Positions 1 through 8,272 of a DNA stretch of 64,000 nt are shown one piece after another. Source of the stretch: Parabacteroides sp. PF5-9 (GTDB lineage: Bacteria > Bacteroidota > Bacteroidia > Bacteroidales > Tannerellaceae); NCBI RefSeq assembly GCF_029893105.1, contig NZ_JARXWG010000017.1, positions 37,354-101,353 of the forward strand. Direction: 5' to 3'. Position 1 is the stretch's first letter, and each line of letters starts with the position of its first letter. Both the position numbers and the translations under genes were made by a program. The notes below the pieces were generated by a model. It ran no database searches and was not told where the DNA came from. It saw only the letters and a list, made by a program, of their open reading frames with translations.

Positions 1-57
1 CGAATAAGGTTTCAACTGCCATATATTTGTTCTTACTAAATCTTTCAGGTTTTTCAT
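1..57 (-). CDS. hisC: Histidinol-phosphate aminotransferase, N-terminal fragment (cut by window edge)
   Basis: Only the first 19 codons are inside the window. They read MKNLKDLVRTNIWQLKPYS, which matches the usual Bacteroides HisC start (an LVR-NIW-LKPYS pattern). HisC is the PLP-dependent enzyme that converts imidazole acetol phosphate to histidinol phosphate. The ATG lies 15 nt past the hisD stop codon, so it is the third gene of the hisG-hisD-hisC operon. Identification rests on this short stretch plus operon position; the catalytic lysine is outside the window. Confidence 0.85.
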   Translation of the reverse strand, partial: MKNLKDLVRTNIWQLKPYS

Positions 58-72
58 ACTACATCTTTAGTT

Positions 73-1353
73 TCATTTCTTATTCATTCGAAGCGTTACC
101 GCATTACAGTGCGCTTCCAACTGCTCATTCCGAGCCATCACCTGTATGGTCTCTCCCAACCCGTTAATACCATCGGAAGTAATTTCCTGAAAAGTGATCT
201 TTTTGATAAAACTATCCAGATTGACTCCACTGTATGATTTGGCATACCCATTTGTCGGCAAGGTATGATTCGTTCCCGAAGCATAATCACCGGCGCTTTC
301 CGGTGTATAAGGTCCTAAAAATACACTTCCTGCATTTTCTATCCGATCTGCAATATACATATAATCTTCTGTCTGCACAATGAGATGTTCTGGTGCATAA
401 GCATTTGTAAAGTCAATAACATCCTGTTGTTCTTTCAGTACGATTATACGGCTATGAGCCAACGATTTCTCAATAATCTCTTTTCGCGGTAGCTGTTTCA
501 GCTGTTCATGGATGGCCTGAACAACCGGCTCTACGATTTTTTCGGAAGTGGTCACTAATATCGACTGGCTGTCTGCCCCATGCTCTGCCTGAGACAAAAA
601 ATCGGAAGCCACAAAGCCAAAATCCGCCTTCTCATCGGCAATTATCAAAACCTCCGATGGACCCGCCGGCATATCAATAGCAACGTCTTTCAGGCTGACC
701 AACTGCTTGGCTGCTGTCACGTATTGATTTCCCGGACCAAATATTTTATAGACTTTCGGGATCGATTCCGTGCCATAACTCATCGCCGCAACGGCTTGTA
801 TTCCACCGACCTTAAACACCCTATTTACCCCTGCTATCGAAGCGGCATACAGTATTGCCGGATGTATCTTGCCTTCCTGATCCGGAGGCGAACAGAGAAT
901 TATCTCCTTACAACCCGCTATAGAAGCAGGAACAGCCAACATCAATACCGTAGAAAACAGCGGCGCTGTACCTCCCGGAATATAAAGTCCGATTTTGTCG
1001 ATGGATAGAGCCTTTTGCCAACAAAAAACACCCGAAATTGTCTCGATTTTACGCCCAACAAACTGCTGTGAACGATGAAATTTTTCAATATTTGCCTTAG
1101 CTGTTTTTATCGCTTTTTTCAAGTCATCCGAAACGAAAGAAGCGGCTTCGTTTAATTCTTCTGCAGAAACCTCCAAAGTCGAAAGTTTGACCTTGTCAAA
1201 TTTTTCACCATACCGTTTAACGGCCTGATCACCTTCAACCCGGATTTCTTCCAATACCGTTCGTACCGTATCAAACAGTGTAGAGACATCCAATGCCGGC
1301 CTTTCCATTAATGATGCCCATTCTTCCCGCGAAGGATATTTGATGATCTCCAT
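73..1353 (-). CDS. hisD: Histidinol dehydrogenase
   Basis: This 426-residue protein has the normal length for HisD, which oxidises histidinol to histidine with two NAD+ in the last two steps of histidine synthesis in the cytoplasm. The glycine-rich run GLYIPGGTAPLFSTVLM, the PAGPSEVLIIAD segment and the zinc/catalytic motif SQAEHGADSQS near residue 260 are all present, as is the C-terminal AGDYASGTNHTLPT motif. Its ATG is 1 nt from the hisG stop and its end is 15 nt from hisC, so it should be cotranscribed and governed by the attenuator upstream of hisG. Nothing is missing or odd. Confidence 0.98.
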   Translation of the reverse strand: MEIIKYPSREEWASLMERPALDVSTLFDTVRTVLEEIRVEGDQAVKRYGEKFDKVKLSTLEVSAEELNEAASFVSDDLKKAIKTAKANIEKFHRSQQFVGRKIETISGVFCWQKALSIDKIGLYIPGGTAPLFSTVLMLAVPASIAGCKEIILCSPPDQEGKIHPAILYAASIAGVNRVFKVGGIQAVAAMSYGTESIPKVYKIFGPGNQYVTAAKQLVSLKDVAIDMPAGPSEVLIIADEKADFGFVASDFLSQAEHGADSQSILVTTSEKIVEPVVQAIHEQLKQLPRKEIIEKSLAHSRIIVLKEQQDVIDFTNAYAPEHLIVQTEDYMYIADRIENAGSVFLGPYTPESAGDYASGTNHTLPTNGYAKSYSGVNLDSFIKKITFQEITSDGINGLGETIQVMARNEQLEAHCNAVTLRMNKK

Positions 1354-1354
1354 A

Positions 1355-2206
1355 TTAAATTATCATTTTTTCAATAGGAATAACCAGAATGCCTTGTGCT
1401 CCCAATGCTTTCAAACGTCCAATGATCTCCCAGAAATGCGATTCGGCAATAACAGACTGGACGGATACCCACTCTTCATCCGCTAACGGGGTGATCGTCG
1501 GACTCTTCATTCCCGGCAAAATCTCAATAATTTCATCCAGCTTATTTTTCGGAGCATTCAAAAGTACATATTTTTTCCCTTCAGCCGTTTGAATAGCTTC
1601 AAAACGGAACAGTAATTCATCCAGAATCGCTTGTTTTTCTTCCGTCAGCGCTTTGTTGGCGATTAATAGTGCTTCACAGTTCAAGACCACCTCCACCTCT
1701 TTCAGGCGGTTGCTGATCAATGTGCTACCCGAACTGACGATATCAAAAATAGCATCAGCCAATCCAATTCCGGGAGCAATTTCAACCGATCCGCTGATCA
1801 CATGTAATCCGGCATTTACACCCTTCTTTTTCAGATAATCTTTCAGAATCTCCGGATACGAAGTTGCGATCGTTTTGCCTTCAAACCATTCAACACCATG
1901 ATACACTTCATTCTTGGGTATAGCTAGTGCCAGTCGGCATTTACTGAATCCCAACCGTTTAACCACCTTTGCTTCAGCACCTTTTTCAACATATTCATTT
2001 TCACCCACAATACCGACATCCGCCACCCCATTGGCTACCGACTGAGGAATATCATCATCTCTAAGAAACAATAACTCCACCGGAAATCCTTTGGCCGATA
2101 AAAGCAAAATGCGTTTCCCTCTGTTCAATTTAATGCCAGCTTCTGCTAATAAAAGCATGGTTTCATCGTATAAACGACCCTTCGACTGTACTGCTATCCG
2201 TAACAT
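1355..2206 (-). CDS. hisG: ATP phosphoribosyltransferase, long form
   Basis: HisG catalyses the first committed step of histidine synthesis, joining ATP and PRPP. At 283 residues this is the long form with its own C-terminal regulatory (ACT-like) domain, so no HisZ partner is expected. Visible family features are the N-terminal LRIAVQSKGRLYDET, the GVADVGIVGENEY segment and the PRPP-binding DAIFDIVSSGSTL near residue 170. It is the first structural gene of the operon and follows a 104-nt leader region that holds the terminator and the His-codon leader peptide. Histidine is likely to act twice: by feedback through the C-terminal domain and by transcription attenuation. Confidence 0.98.
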   Translation of the reverse strand: MLRIAVQSKGRLYDETMLLLAEAGIKLNRGKRILLLSAKGFPVELLFLRDDDIPQSVANGVADVGIVGENEYVEKGAEAKVVKRLGFSKCRLALAIPKNEVYHGVEWFEGKTIATSYPEILKDYLKKKGVNAGLHVISGSVEIAPGIGLADAIFDIVSSGSTLISNRLKEVEVVLNCEALLIANKALTEEKQAILDELLFRFEAIQTAEGKKYVLLNAPKNKLDEIIEILPGMKSPTITPLADEEWVSVQSVIAESHFWEIIGRLKALGAQGILVIPIEKMII

Positions 2207-2237
2207 AATTTATCTTGTTTTATGTGTTAAAGTTGAC

Positions 2238-2279
2238 TATCAAAAAAACAAAAGGCTCACCGTATGTACGGCAAGCCTT
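2238..2279 (-). terminator. his operon attenuator (Rho-independent terminator)
   Basis: On the minus strand a 13-bp stem (arms at 2267-2279 and 2252-2264, two G-U pairs, 2-nt loop) is followed by a U-rich run (TTTTGTTTTTTT). It lies between the His-rich leader peptide and hisG. The upstream arm can instead pair over 8 bp (three G-U) with leader-peptide codons at 2316-2323, giving a plausible antiterminator when ribosomes stall at the His codons. The alternative pairing is my inference from complementarity. Confidence 0.9.
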
Positions 2280-2310
2280 CTCTTTATATGCTATTTCTTT
2301 TATTTGCACA

Positions 2311-2376
2311 TCAACGCCCACCGAACAACTGTCCGATATAATGATGATGGTGATGATGATTTACTGCAAATTTCAT
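2311..2376 (-). CDS. hisL: Histidine operon leader peptide
   Basis: This 21-codon ORF starts MKFAVN, continues with six consecutive histidine codons and ends YIGQLFGGR before TGA. It lies 14-20 nt after a good promoter and 31 nt ahead of the terminator hairpin in front of hisG. This is the classic layout of ribosome-mediated attenuation: scarce His-tRNA stalls the ribosome in the His run and favours the antiterminator, so hisGDC is transcribed. The layout is seen directly; the mechanism is taken from the enterobacterial his operon by analogy. It is too short to appear in ordinary ORF calls. Confidence 0.92.
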   Translation of the reverse strand: MKFAVNHHHHHHYIGQLFGGR

Positions 2377-2396
2377 TTGTTTCGTATTTTACGCTA

Positions 2397-2426
2397 CAAA
2401 GTTACAATAATTATTGAATTTGCAAA
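2397..2426 (-). promoter_or_regulatory. his operon promoter
   Basis: The Bacteroidetes -7 box TAACTTTG (2397-2404) is preceded by a -33 TTTG (2423-2426) with an 18-nt spacer. Initiation would fall near 2390, about 14 nt before the leader-peptide ATG. Confidence 0.75.
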
Positions 2427-2460
2427 TAACAGTGACATTATTTTACCTCAAACGGGTAAA

Positions 2461-2492
2461 TTTGTCAATTCCTATTATAACTACTACCTTTG
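2461..2492 (+). promoter_or_regulatory. Promoter of the YjdM-like gene
   Basis: A -33 TTTG (2461-2464), a 20-nt spacer and a -7 box TACCTTTG (2485-2492) match the Bacteroidetes sigma consensus. Transcription would start near 2499. This excludes the longer upstream start at 2414 and supports the ATG at 2522. Confidence 0.8.
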
Positions 2493-2521
2493 TAGCCTGT
2501 AATCAAAAAACAAATAAACAG

Positions 2522-2848
2522 ATGAGTGATTTTCCAAATTGTTCGGCATGCGACTCTGCCAACACCTATTTTGACGGAACAATGTATATCTGTCCGGACT
2601 GTGGCAGTGAATGGTCTTCAAACACCGATGAAACCGCAGATGATACCCCCAGAGACAGCAATGGTGCCGAACTGGCAGATGGCGATAGTGTGACTGTTAT
2701 CAAAGATCTGAAAGTAAAAGGTTCATCCATGGTTATCAAACGCGGCACCAAAGTAAAAAGTATCCGCCTGACTGAAAACCCGGAAGAAGTAGACTGTAAA
2801 ATTGATGGTAGCAGTATTGTATTAAAAACCTGCTTCCTGAAGAAATAA
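2522..2848 (+). CDS. yjdM: YjdM/PhnA-like zinc-ribbon protein
   Basis: The 108-residue protein has an N-terminal zinc ribbon (CSAC at about 7-10 and CPDC at about 23-26) followed by a small basic beta domain (DGDSVTVIKDLKVKGSS, then RGTKVKSIRL). This is the architecture and length of the YjdM family, long annotated 'PhnA' or alkylphosphonate utilisation. The family name does not establish phosphonate hydrolysis; its physiological role is not known to me. The start was chosen because the promoter at 2461-2492 lies downstream of the alternative ATG at 2414. It is monocistronic, with a hairpin behind it. Confidence 0.9.
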   Translation: MSDFPNCSACDSANTYFDGTMYICPDCGSEWSSNTDETADDTPRDSNGAELADGDSVTVIKDLKVKGSSMVIKRGTKVKSIRLTENPEEVDCKIDGSSIVLKTCFLKK

Positions 2849-2858
2849 TAGTCATTTG

Positions 2859-2887
2859 CCCCGGGTGCAGTTCAATTCAACCCGGGG
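2859..2887 (+). terminator. Hairpin after the yjdM gene
   Basis: CCCCGGGT (2859-2866) and ACCCGGGG (2880-2887) form an 8-bp GC-rich stem with a 13-nt loop, followed by the weakly U-rich ttatattta. It separates convergent genes and may act on both strands. Confidence 0.6.
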
Positions 2888-2918
2888 TTATATTTATGAT
2901 TGATCCTTTCTGATTTTC

Positions 2919-3374
2919 CTATTCCTTTAAGTAGGCTGCTATTTCAAGAAAATTACGTTCCAACAGATACATTTTTTGAGCCATAAAGGCAAACAGTTCA
3001 CCCCAATCTTCTCGCCGGTGCAGGTCTGCCCCTTCTTTTAGTATATAAATCCGGGCGACCTCCTGCCCTGTTTCACGCCGATAACAAATATCCCATATAA
3101 GTTCATTTTCAAGGTCTCGTTCAAGTGTTTCTTTATACCAGGTCAATTTCTCAACCATCTCCAGACGAGAATCTTCCTGACGATGGTTGACCTCTATCAT
3201 CACCATGGTCTTTTTTCGGACGATATCAAATTTAAGTTCAACCGCTTTCACTTTGGTATTATACAATACCCATATTTTCTTTCTTCCACGCAGGTAAGGC
3301 TGTACTTCACAGTAGGCCGCAAAACTCTCCCAAAATTCCGTTTTGAGGTTTTTCAGTTCCTCTTTACTATACAT
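2919..3374 (-). CDS. DUF4268 domain protein
   Basis: This 151-residue protein lacks a signal peptide and is rich in charged residues and aromatics (FWESFAAYCEVQPYL, RKKIWVLYNTKVKAVELKFDI, ELIWDICYRRETG). It matches DUF4268 as I know it, a domain that also occurs at the C-terminus of some restriction/nuclease-like proteins and stands alone in Bacteroidetes. No catalytic motif is evident and I assign no function. Its ATG is 3 nt past the stop of the M16 peptidase gene, so the two are probably cotranscribed, although a functional link is not obvious. Confidence 0.8.
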   Translation of the reverse strand: MYSKEELKNLKTEFWESFAAYCEVQPYLRGRKKIWVLYNTKVKAVELKFDIVRKKTMVMIEVNHRQEDSRLEMVEKLTWYKETLERDLENELIWDICYRRETGQEVARIYILKEGADLHRREDWGELFAFMAQKMYLLERNFLEIAAYLKE

Positions 3375-3377
3375 CTA

Positions 3378-6263
3378 TTATTTATTGTAAATATCCTTTT
3401 TCTTCAATTCCACGATCGTACCGAAGGCTGCCAACTCCTTCATATTTATACGTTTTGAATTACCAACAACCACATATACAATCGGTTTACCCTTGATATT
3501 CTCCTGATAAAAACGGGTAATATCACCCATTTCCATCGCACGTATACTTTCCAAATAAGACTTATTCGGATCTTCCGAATACCCATCACGCCTGAAAGAG
3601 GCTACTTTAGAAGACAAATTACGGAAAGACGGATATTCATTATTGACATGGTTAAGAATCGACTGTTTGATCGCCTCCACCCTGTCCGGCCGCTCAGGCA
3701 TTGTTTGAATCAATGTATTTAATACACCAAGTGCATCCAGTGTTTTATCAGCCTGTGTGGACAACATAGTTACAAAATCACCCGGTTGTTGCAATAATTT
3801 CAACGGAGGTTGATTGTATCGGGCACTCACCCGATAAGCATACGACCGGAATTCGCGGATTTCCTGAAACATCAATGACGACATATCCCCTCCAAAATAG
3901 CCTGTAAACAATTTGGAGGTATACAACGAACGTTCATCCGGCAACACCCCCCCTTTGACATAACTATAGATAATACTTTGTGTCAGATCCGACATATCCA
4001 GAAAAAAGACTGTCGGTTTATCATACTGTCTGGTCTCTCGGTAATAAGGCGATTGCGACGGCCTTGCAACCTGTTCTATAGGAATAGATTGTTTGATCTG
4101 TTCTACTATCTGTTCGAGAGGTAATTTTCCACAATAATGAATGGTCGACTCCACTTGTTTGACCCGTTCAAACTGATCAATTAGGTGTTGCCCTTTCAAC
4201 TTTTTGATCTTAGCTAACGGCAGACGGGTCAAATAACGCGATTGATCACCGAATTTCACTTTTTCGAGCAATGCTGCAGCCACCTGATCACCGGTTTTCA
4301 GGAATGTTTTCTCCATCACCTTCGCTTCATCAATCACCTGCCGCATTTTCTTATCATCGGCTTTGGGCGTTCGCAAAAACGTCCCGATCAACTTCATCGT
4401 TTCACTGAAATGACTGTCAAATCCGGTGATCTTAACTACAAAATCTGTATCATTCGTTTCAAACGACAATGTACTTCCTACGATTTGTAATCGCCGACGA
4501 AACTCTTCAAATGTCAACTCCTCAGTCCCCAGGAAATTCATATAGGAAGCTAATAAAGATAATTCGGGTTTCTCTATACATCCAATACCATAGGCTATTT
4601 TTAATGTAAAAATATCATTCACCGGATTAGATGTGGCGTACAAGGTCACCAATGCATTCAAAGAGGTTGATTGTACATCCTTTTCAAAATCAAGAAAATG
4701 AGGTTGTACCTGTTTGACTGGTATTTGCTCCAGCTGTTTGGCATATTCGGACTGCACATCCGTATTTTTAGGCGTTACCGGTTTATAGTTGGGCTTAGGC
4801 AAATTCTCTTTCGGATATTTTCCGGTTTTTTTTGTCACATATAGGTAATTGTCGCTAAAATACTTCCGGGCAACAGCCACCACATCCTCTTTCGTGATAG
4901 CATCTATCCTGGCAACTTCACGCATATATTCCTCCCAGCTTTTACCCTGCGAAAAGATACGCATCATCACCTGCGCCCGCGAGGCAATATCTTCCAAACC
5001 GGAAGTATACTCCCGCAACTGCTCCAATTTAAGACTCTGGAAGAATTCTTCATCAAAATCTCCGTTTTTTATCCGTTCAATTTCCGCCCAGGCCAGTTTT
5101 TCCGCCGCATTATAGGTTTGTATCACCATTTTGGGCACGACAACGACCCCTAAGATACCCGCCTCATTCATGCTTTCATTCAATGCCATAGAAGAGAGAA
5201 CCTTATGATTGACCGTCAACCGATCCAGATAACCGGTCCCGTTCGAATTATTCAACAACGTCACGGCAATATTCAGTGCTGCCTGATCGGGATGATTGGC
5301 CGGTACTCCCCGAAAAGCAAAACCCATCACCCCCACAAAAGGGATAGGCGCTTTCACCTCTATCTTCTCCCGGCCTTCAAAAGGCGGTAATTCGACCGGC
5401 TGACGATCCGGCACCTGCCCCTCACGTATCCGTGAAAAGGTCTGTTCCAGAATAGGTAAAACCGTCTGACTGTCGAAATCACCCGAAAGAATCAACCCCA
5501 TATTAGATGCAACATAATAGGTTTCAAAAAATTTACGCATCTCTGTCAGACTGGGATTCTTCAGGTGTTCGGTACTCCCTATAATCGGATAGGCATAAGG
5601 GTGGGGATGAAAATAGCGTTCTGTCAATTTCTCTATCGCCTGGCTACCGACAAAATCACCATACATATTCTTCTCCTCATAGACCGTTTCAAGTTCATTC
5701 TGAAAAAGACGAAATACCGGATTAATCAACCGTTCGCTGTTTATTTCAGCCCAATGATGGATATATTGAGGAGAAAAAGTATTGAAATAGACGGTATAAT
5801 CATACGATGTTCCCGCATTCAACTTTGTTCCGCCGTATTTGGATATCAGCCGATCGAATTCATTGGGAATAACATAATCGGCAGCTTTTACACTTAATTC
5901 ATTGATTTCTTGTTGGATGATCTCACGCTCTTTCTGATCTTCCGTCCGAGCCAGTTTATCATAACCTGCTGTTATTGAATCGAGATAAACCTTTTCTGAA
6001 ATATAATCTACCGTACCGATCTTATCTGTCCCCTTAAACATCATATGCTCAAAATAATGAGCAATACCGGTATTCGGGGAGTCTTTTGCCCCGGCTTTCA
6101 CCAGTACCGCACCAAATACTTTGGGCTGGGTATGATCTTCATTTAACCAGACTGTTAATCCGTTGCTTAATACATGCTCTTGCACATGAAGAGATTTGGC
6201 GATCTGGGCTGGAAGGGTATTTGTACAACACGACATCATCATAACGGGGAATAGATATCTCAT
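3378..6263 (-). CDS. M16 family zinc metallopeptidase (pitrilysin/insulinase type)
   Basis: This 961-residue exported protein begins with a hydrophobic leader ending in SCCTNT, so it may be a lipoprotein. The inverted zinc motif HYFEH lies at residues 69-73, and the third-ligand region LETVYEEKNMYGD at about 190. The second half repeats the M16 fold without the zinc motif (for example FFGGDMSSLMFQEIREFRSYAY near 810), as in full-length two-halved M16 enzymes. These enzymes form a clamshell that degrades peptides; here the likely site is the periplasm. A -7 box lies 28-35 nt upstream. DUF4268 follows in the same transcript. Confidence 0.93.
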   Translation of the reverse strand: MRYLFPVMMMSCCTNTLPAQIAKSLHVQEHVLSNGLTVWLNEDHTQPKVFGAVLVKAGAKDSPNTGIAHYFEHMMFKGTDKIGTVDYISEKVYLDSITAGYDKLARTEDQKEREIIQQEINELSVKAADYVIPNEFDRLISKYGGTKLNAGTSYDYTVYFNTFSPQYIHHWAEINSERLINPVFRLFQNELETVYEEKNMYGDFVGSQAIEKLTERYFHPHPYAYPIIGSTEHLKNPSLTEMRKFFETYYVASNMGLILSGDFDSQTVLPILEQTFSRIREGQVPDRQPVELPPFEGREKIEVKAPIPFVGVMGFAFRGVPANHPDQAALNIAVTLLNNSNGTGYLDRLTVNHKVLSSMALNESMNEAGILGVVVVPKMVIQTYNAAEKLAWAEIERIKNGDFDEEFFQSLKLEQLREYTSGLEDIASRAQVMMRIFSQGKSWEEYMREVARIDAITKEDVVAVARKYFSDNYLYVTKKTGKYPKENLPKPNYKPVTPKNTDVQSEYAKQLEQIPVKQVQPHFLDFEKDVQSTSLNALVTLYATSNPVNDIFTLKIAYGIGCIEKPELSLLASYMNFLGTEELTFEEFRRRLQIVGSTLSFETNDTDFVVKITGFDSHFSETMKLIGTFLRTPKADDKKMRQVIDEAKVMEKTFLKTGDQVAAALLEKVKFGDQSRYLTRLPLAKIKKLKGQHLIDQFERVKQVESTIHYCGKLPLEQIVEQIKQSIPIEQVARPSQSPYYRETRQYDKPTVFFLDMSDLTQSIIYSYVKGGVLPDERSLYTSKLFTGYFGGDMSSLMFQEIREFRSYAYRVSARYNQPPLKLLQQPGDFVTMLSTQADKTLDALGVLNTLIQTMPERPDRVEAIKQSILNHVNNEYPSFRNLSSKVASFRRDGYSEDPNKSYLESIRAMEMGDITRFYQENIKGKPIVYVVVGNSKRINMKELAAFGTIVELKKKDIYNK

Positions 6264-6290
6264 GAAATCTTTTCTATATTAATTACATGA

Positions 6291-6298
6291 CAAAGATA
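6291..6298 (-). promoter_or_regulatory. -7 box upstream of the M16 peptidase
   Basis: TATCTTTG on the minus strand matches the TAnnTTTG consensus, 28 nt ahead of the ATG. I see no convincing -33 TTTG at normal spacing. Confidence 0.5.
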
Positions 6299-6381
6299 CA
6301 CTTTTCAACAAATAGCGCCTAATGAAAGTTTATTCGTTTGGCTGTTTTAATACTGATTTTTAGAATCATTTATTTTCTTTA

Positions 6382-7170
6382 TTATTTCATTTTACGGATC
6401 ATACTTGGTGATTTACCGAAATTACTTTTGCAAAAAGCGGCCAACTGCGACAGTGAGGAAAAACCAAATGTGTCACAAATCTCCGTTAAACTCTTATCAG
6501 TCAGAGTTAAACCAGCATATAAACGGATCGCTTTTTGTGTTTTCATCCACTGGTAAGGCGCTTGTCCGAATGTCTCATAAAAATGCTTTTTAAATGCCGA
6601 TAGGCTATAATTGGATAGTGCTACTAACTCTTTGACACTCTTTACTTTTTCATGATTTTCCATCACAAAATTTGAAAACGTATGATTTTTATACCTGAAA
6701 GGAAGAAAAAATTCCTGCAACTCTTTCTCTTCATAATAATTCGTTAACAGAAGTATTAATTCATATAACTTTACGTAATAATAATCCATTTTCAATACCT
6801 CTTGTAAAAGGCATACCCGAATCGTATCCATAAAACAACCGATTTTTTCATGTATCGATAGGGTTAAAAATCTGTATTTTTTAGGCGGTGAATCAATAGA
6901 AGAAAAAAAGTGTTCGAACAAACGCCTATATCCCTGAAAGTTGAATAAGAGTAAAACAGACTCCTCTTTGGCTAATATGTTATAAGTAGTCCCTTTCGAA
7001 ATGATAAACATTTTTTTTTCAATATTTTTTTGCGTAATTGCCTCTCCCAATAAAAGATGAATAACCCCTTCAATCACAAAAATCAAACGGTCGTCCTGAA
7101 AATGTCCATCAAATGACTTTCCGATCATCAGTTTAATTTCTTTGATTGGTGGATTATACTTCTTTTCCAT
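6382..7170 (-). CDS. AraC family transcriptional regulator
   Basis: The 262-residue protein ends with a two-helix-turn-helix AraC domain: VKSVKELVALSNYSLSAFKKHFYETFGQAPYQWM, then the second HTH around TDKSLTEICDTFGFSSLSQLAAFCKSNFGKSPSMIRKM. The N-terminal ~150 residues are a probable cupin-like sensing region (IEGVIHLLLGEA) without recognisable ligand residues. The start at the ATG giving MEKKYNPP was preferred over a TTG 45 nt upstream. A possible -7 box (TATATTTG on the minus strand) is at 7325-7332. No adjacent target operon is evident; the M16 gene follows in the same direction after 118 bp with its own promoter. Confidence 0.9.
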   Translation of the reverse strand: MEKKYNPPIKEIKLMIGKSFDGHFQDDRLIFVIEGVIHLLLGEAITQKNIEKKMFIISKGTTYNILAKEESVLLLFNFQGYRRLFEHFFSSIDSPPKKYRFLTLSIHEKIGCFMDTIRVCLLQEVLKMDYYYVKLYELILLLTNYYEEKELQEFFLPFRYKNHTFSNFVMENHEKVKSVKELVALSNYSLSAFKKHFYETFGQAPYQWMKTQKAIRLYAGLTLTDKSLTEICDTFGFSSLSQLAAFCKSNFGKSPSMIRKMK

Positions 7171-7558
7171 ACGTTTAATTACGGTTTTGGTTTGTCTGAT
7201 GTTTCTACAACACAACTTATTCCGACCCTATACATACCATGATATACAAGAGATCATAATATTTCAAACAACTCTTTTTGTCAAAACACCATAACAACAC
7301 TGGCATCCAACACCTTATCACACACAAATATAATAAAAAAATCACAATAAACCTATCATTTCATCCTGTTTTTCTACGATTCATCTCAATCAGAAATTAA
7401 ACGAAACACCCTCATTTACGGCGGGTCGATCATTTTATTTTTGTTATTAAAACGGACTTCTTGGCGACCCAATCAAGAAAAATCAATTTTCAACGAATCT
7501 GTATTTTGACCATTTTTAATGAAATAGGCGATTAATTCTAACATGAGTTATAAAAAAC

Positions 7559-7680
7559 GGGGTTCGGATGGAAGGAATGATTCAACACCTCCGGCGTTGA
7601 TTCGTATGGAGTATTTTCAACAACCGCGGGTGTAGCGAAGCAAACCCGCGGTTACGCATATGAATCCCTAACGGGATTTT
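7559..7680. repeat. REP/BIME-like palindromic element
   Basis: Three consecutive inverted repeats occur within 100 bp. An imperfect TCAAC...GTTGA hairpin lies at 7582-7600. A perfect 10-bp stem AACCGCGGGT / ACCCGCGGTT with a 12-nt loop lies at 7622-7653. AATCCC / GGGATT lies at 7663-7678. The block is clearly more GC-rich than its AT-rich surroundings. I recall similar palindromic intergenic units scattered in Bacteroidetes genomes, but no second copy was seen in this window. Confidence 0.6.
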
Positions 7681-7889
7681 CCTGCAAAAAAACGAAGAGT
7701 ATGTCAGTTAATGTAAGTTGCAAAAACAAGTTTCGAATGGCAGAGTACTTGATTTCCAAGGAGTACCGAAGGTTCGGTCTATTTTAGCCTTATTTGCTTG
7801 TGTGTTATATCGAACTCATATTAATTACGTTCAAAAAATGAGGCAATCGCTTCTCCCAAGCGTTCCAATCATCGGTTTTTTTCTATAGA

Positions 7890-7993
7890 TCAATTAATCG
7901 TCTAACAGCTGTGTCACTTTCGTCTAACAGTTGGTGCACTTTCGTCTACCAACTGTTGCCTAATCGTCTACCAATTGGTAGACGATTAATTGA
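7890..7993. repeat. 22-bp-period repeat array, type A (copy 1)
   Basis: Four successive units begin TCGTCTA at 22-bp spacing; the last is the 22-bp perfect palindrome with core TACCAATTGGTA. The whole 104-bp element is bounded by a perfect 15-bp inverted repeat (TCAATTAATCGTCTA at 7890-7904; its complement at 7979-7993). Its reverse complement aligns end to end with the array at 45478-45577. Confidence 0.85.
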
Positions 7994-8272
7994 TTCACAA
8001 AAAACAGTTCGGATATCGAGATAAAAAACATAACGCATCCAGTAAAAAAAGAGAGAGCAATTCCAGAATCACTATTTTTTCAATATCAAAAAAACTAGCA
8101 ATACAAGATGAAAATCAACACTTAATGCAAAAACAAAGCCCAAATCCTTGCGTTTTTTCCGGACAGCTTCGCCTATGGCTTCAAATATTCGAATCTCAAA
8201 AGGGATAAAATAGTTAATTGTTCCATTTTTTTCTATTTTTGTATCTCATTCAAACCGTTAATCAATAAAAAA

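Larger units (their letters stand above)
7171..8272. other. Gene-free intergenic stretch
   Basis: About 1.1 kb between divergent genes (AraC regulator leftward, channel rightward). It holds a REP-like palindromic element (7559-7680) and a 22-bp-period array (7890-7993), both listed separately. The rest is AT-rich with no credible ORF. A possible -7 box TATTTTTG for the channel gene lies at 8234-8241 with no clear -33. Confidence 0.7.

Noticed and set aside
2414..2521. N-terminal extension of the YjdM-like protein
   Set aside because: The extension starts upstream of the promoter at 2461-2492 and overlaps the his promoter; the zinc-ribbon protein normally begins right before the first Cys pair.
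7890..7993. Possible CRISPR array (type A and type B repeats)
   Set aside because: Only four units at 22-bp period with 6-bp or degenerate linkers; no 25-40-bp unique spacers and no cas genes in the window.
7990..8208. 72-residue plus-strand ORF
   Set aside because: Composition is Lys/Ser/Gln-rich without motifs, it begins inside the repeat array and has no promoter or homologue-like pattern.
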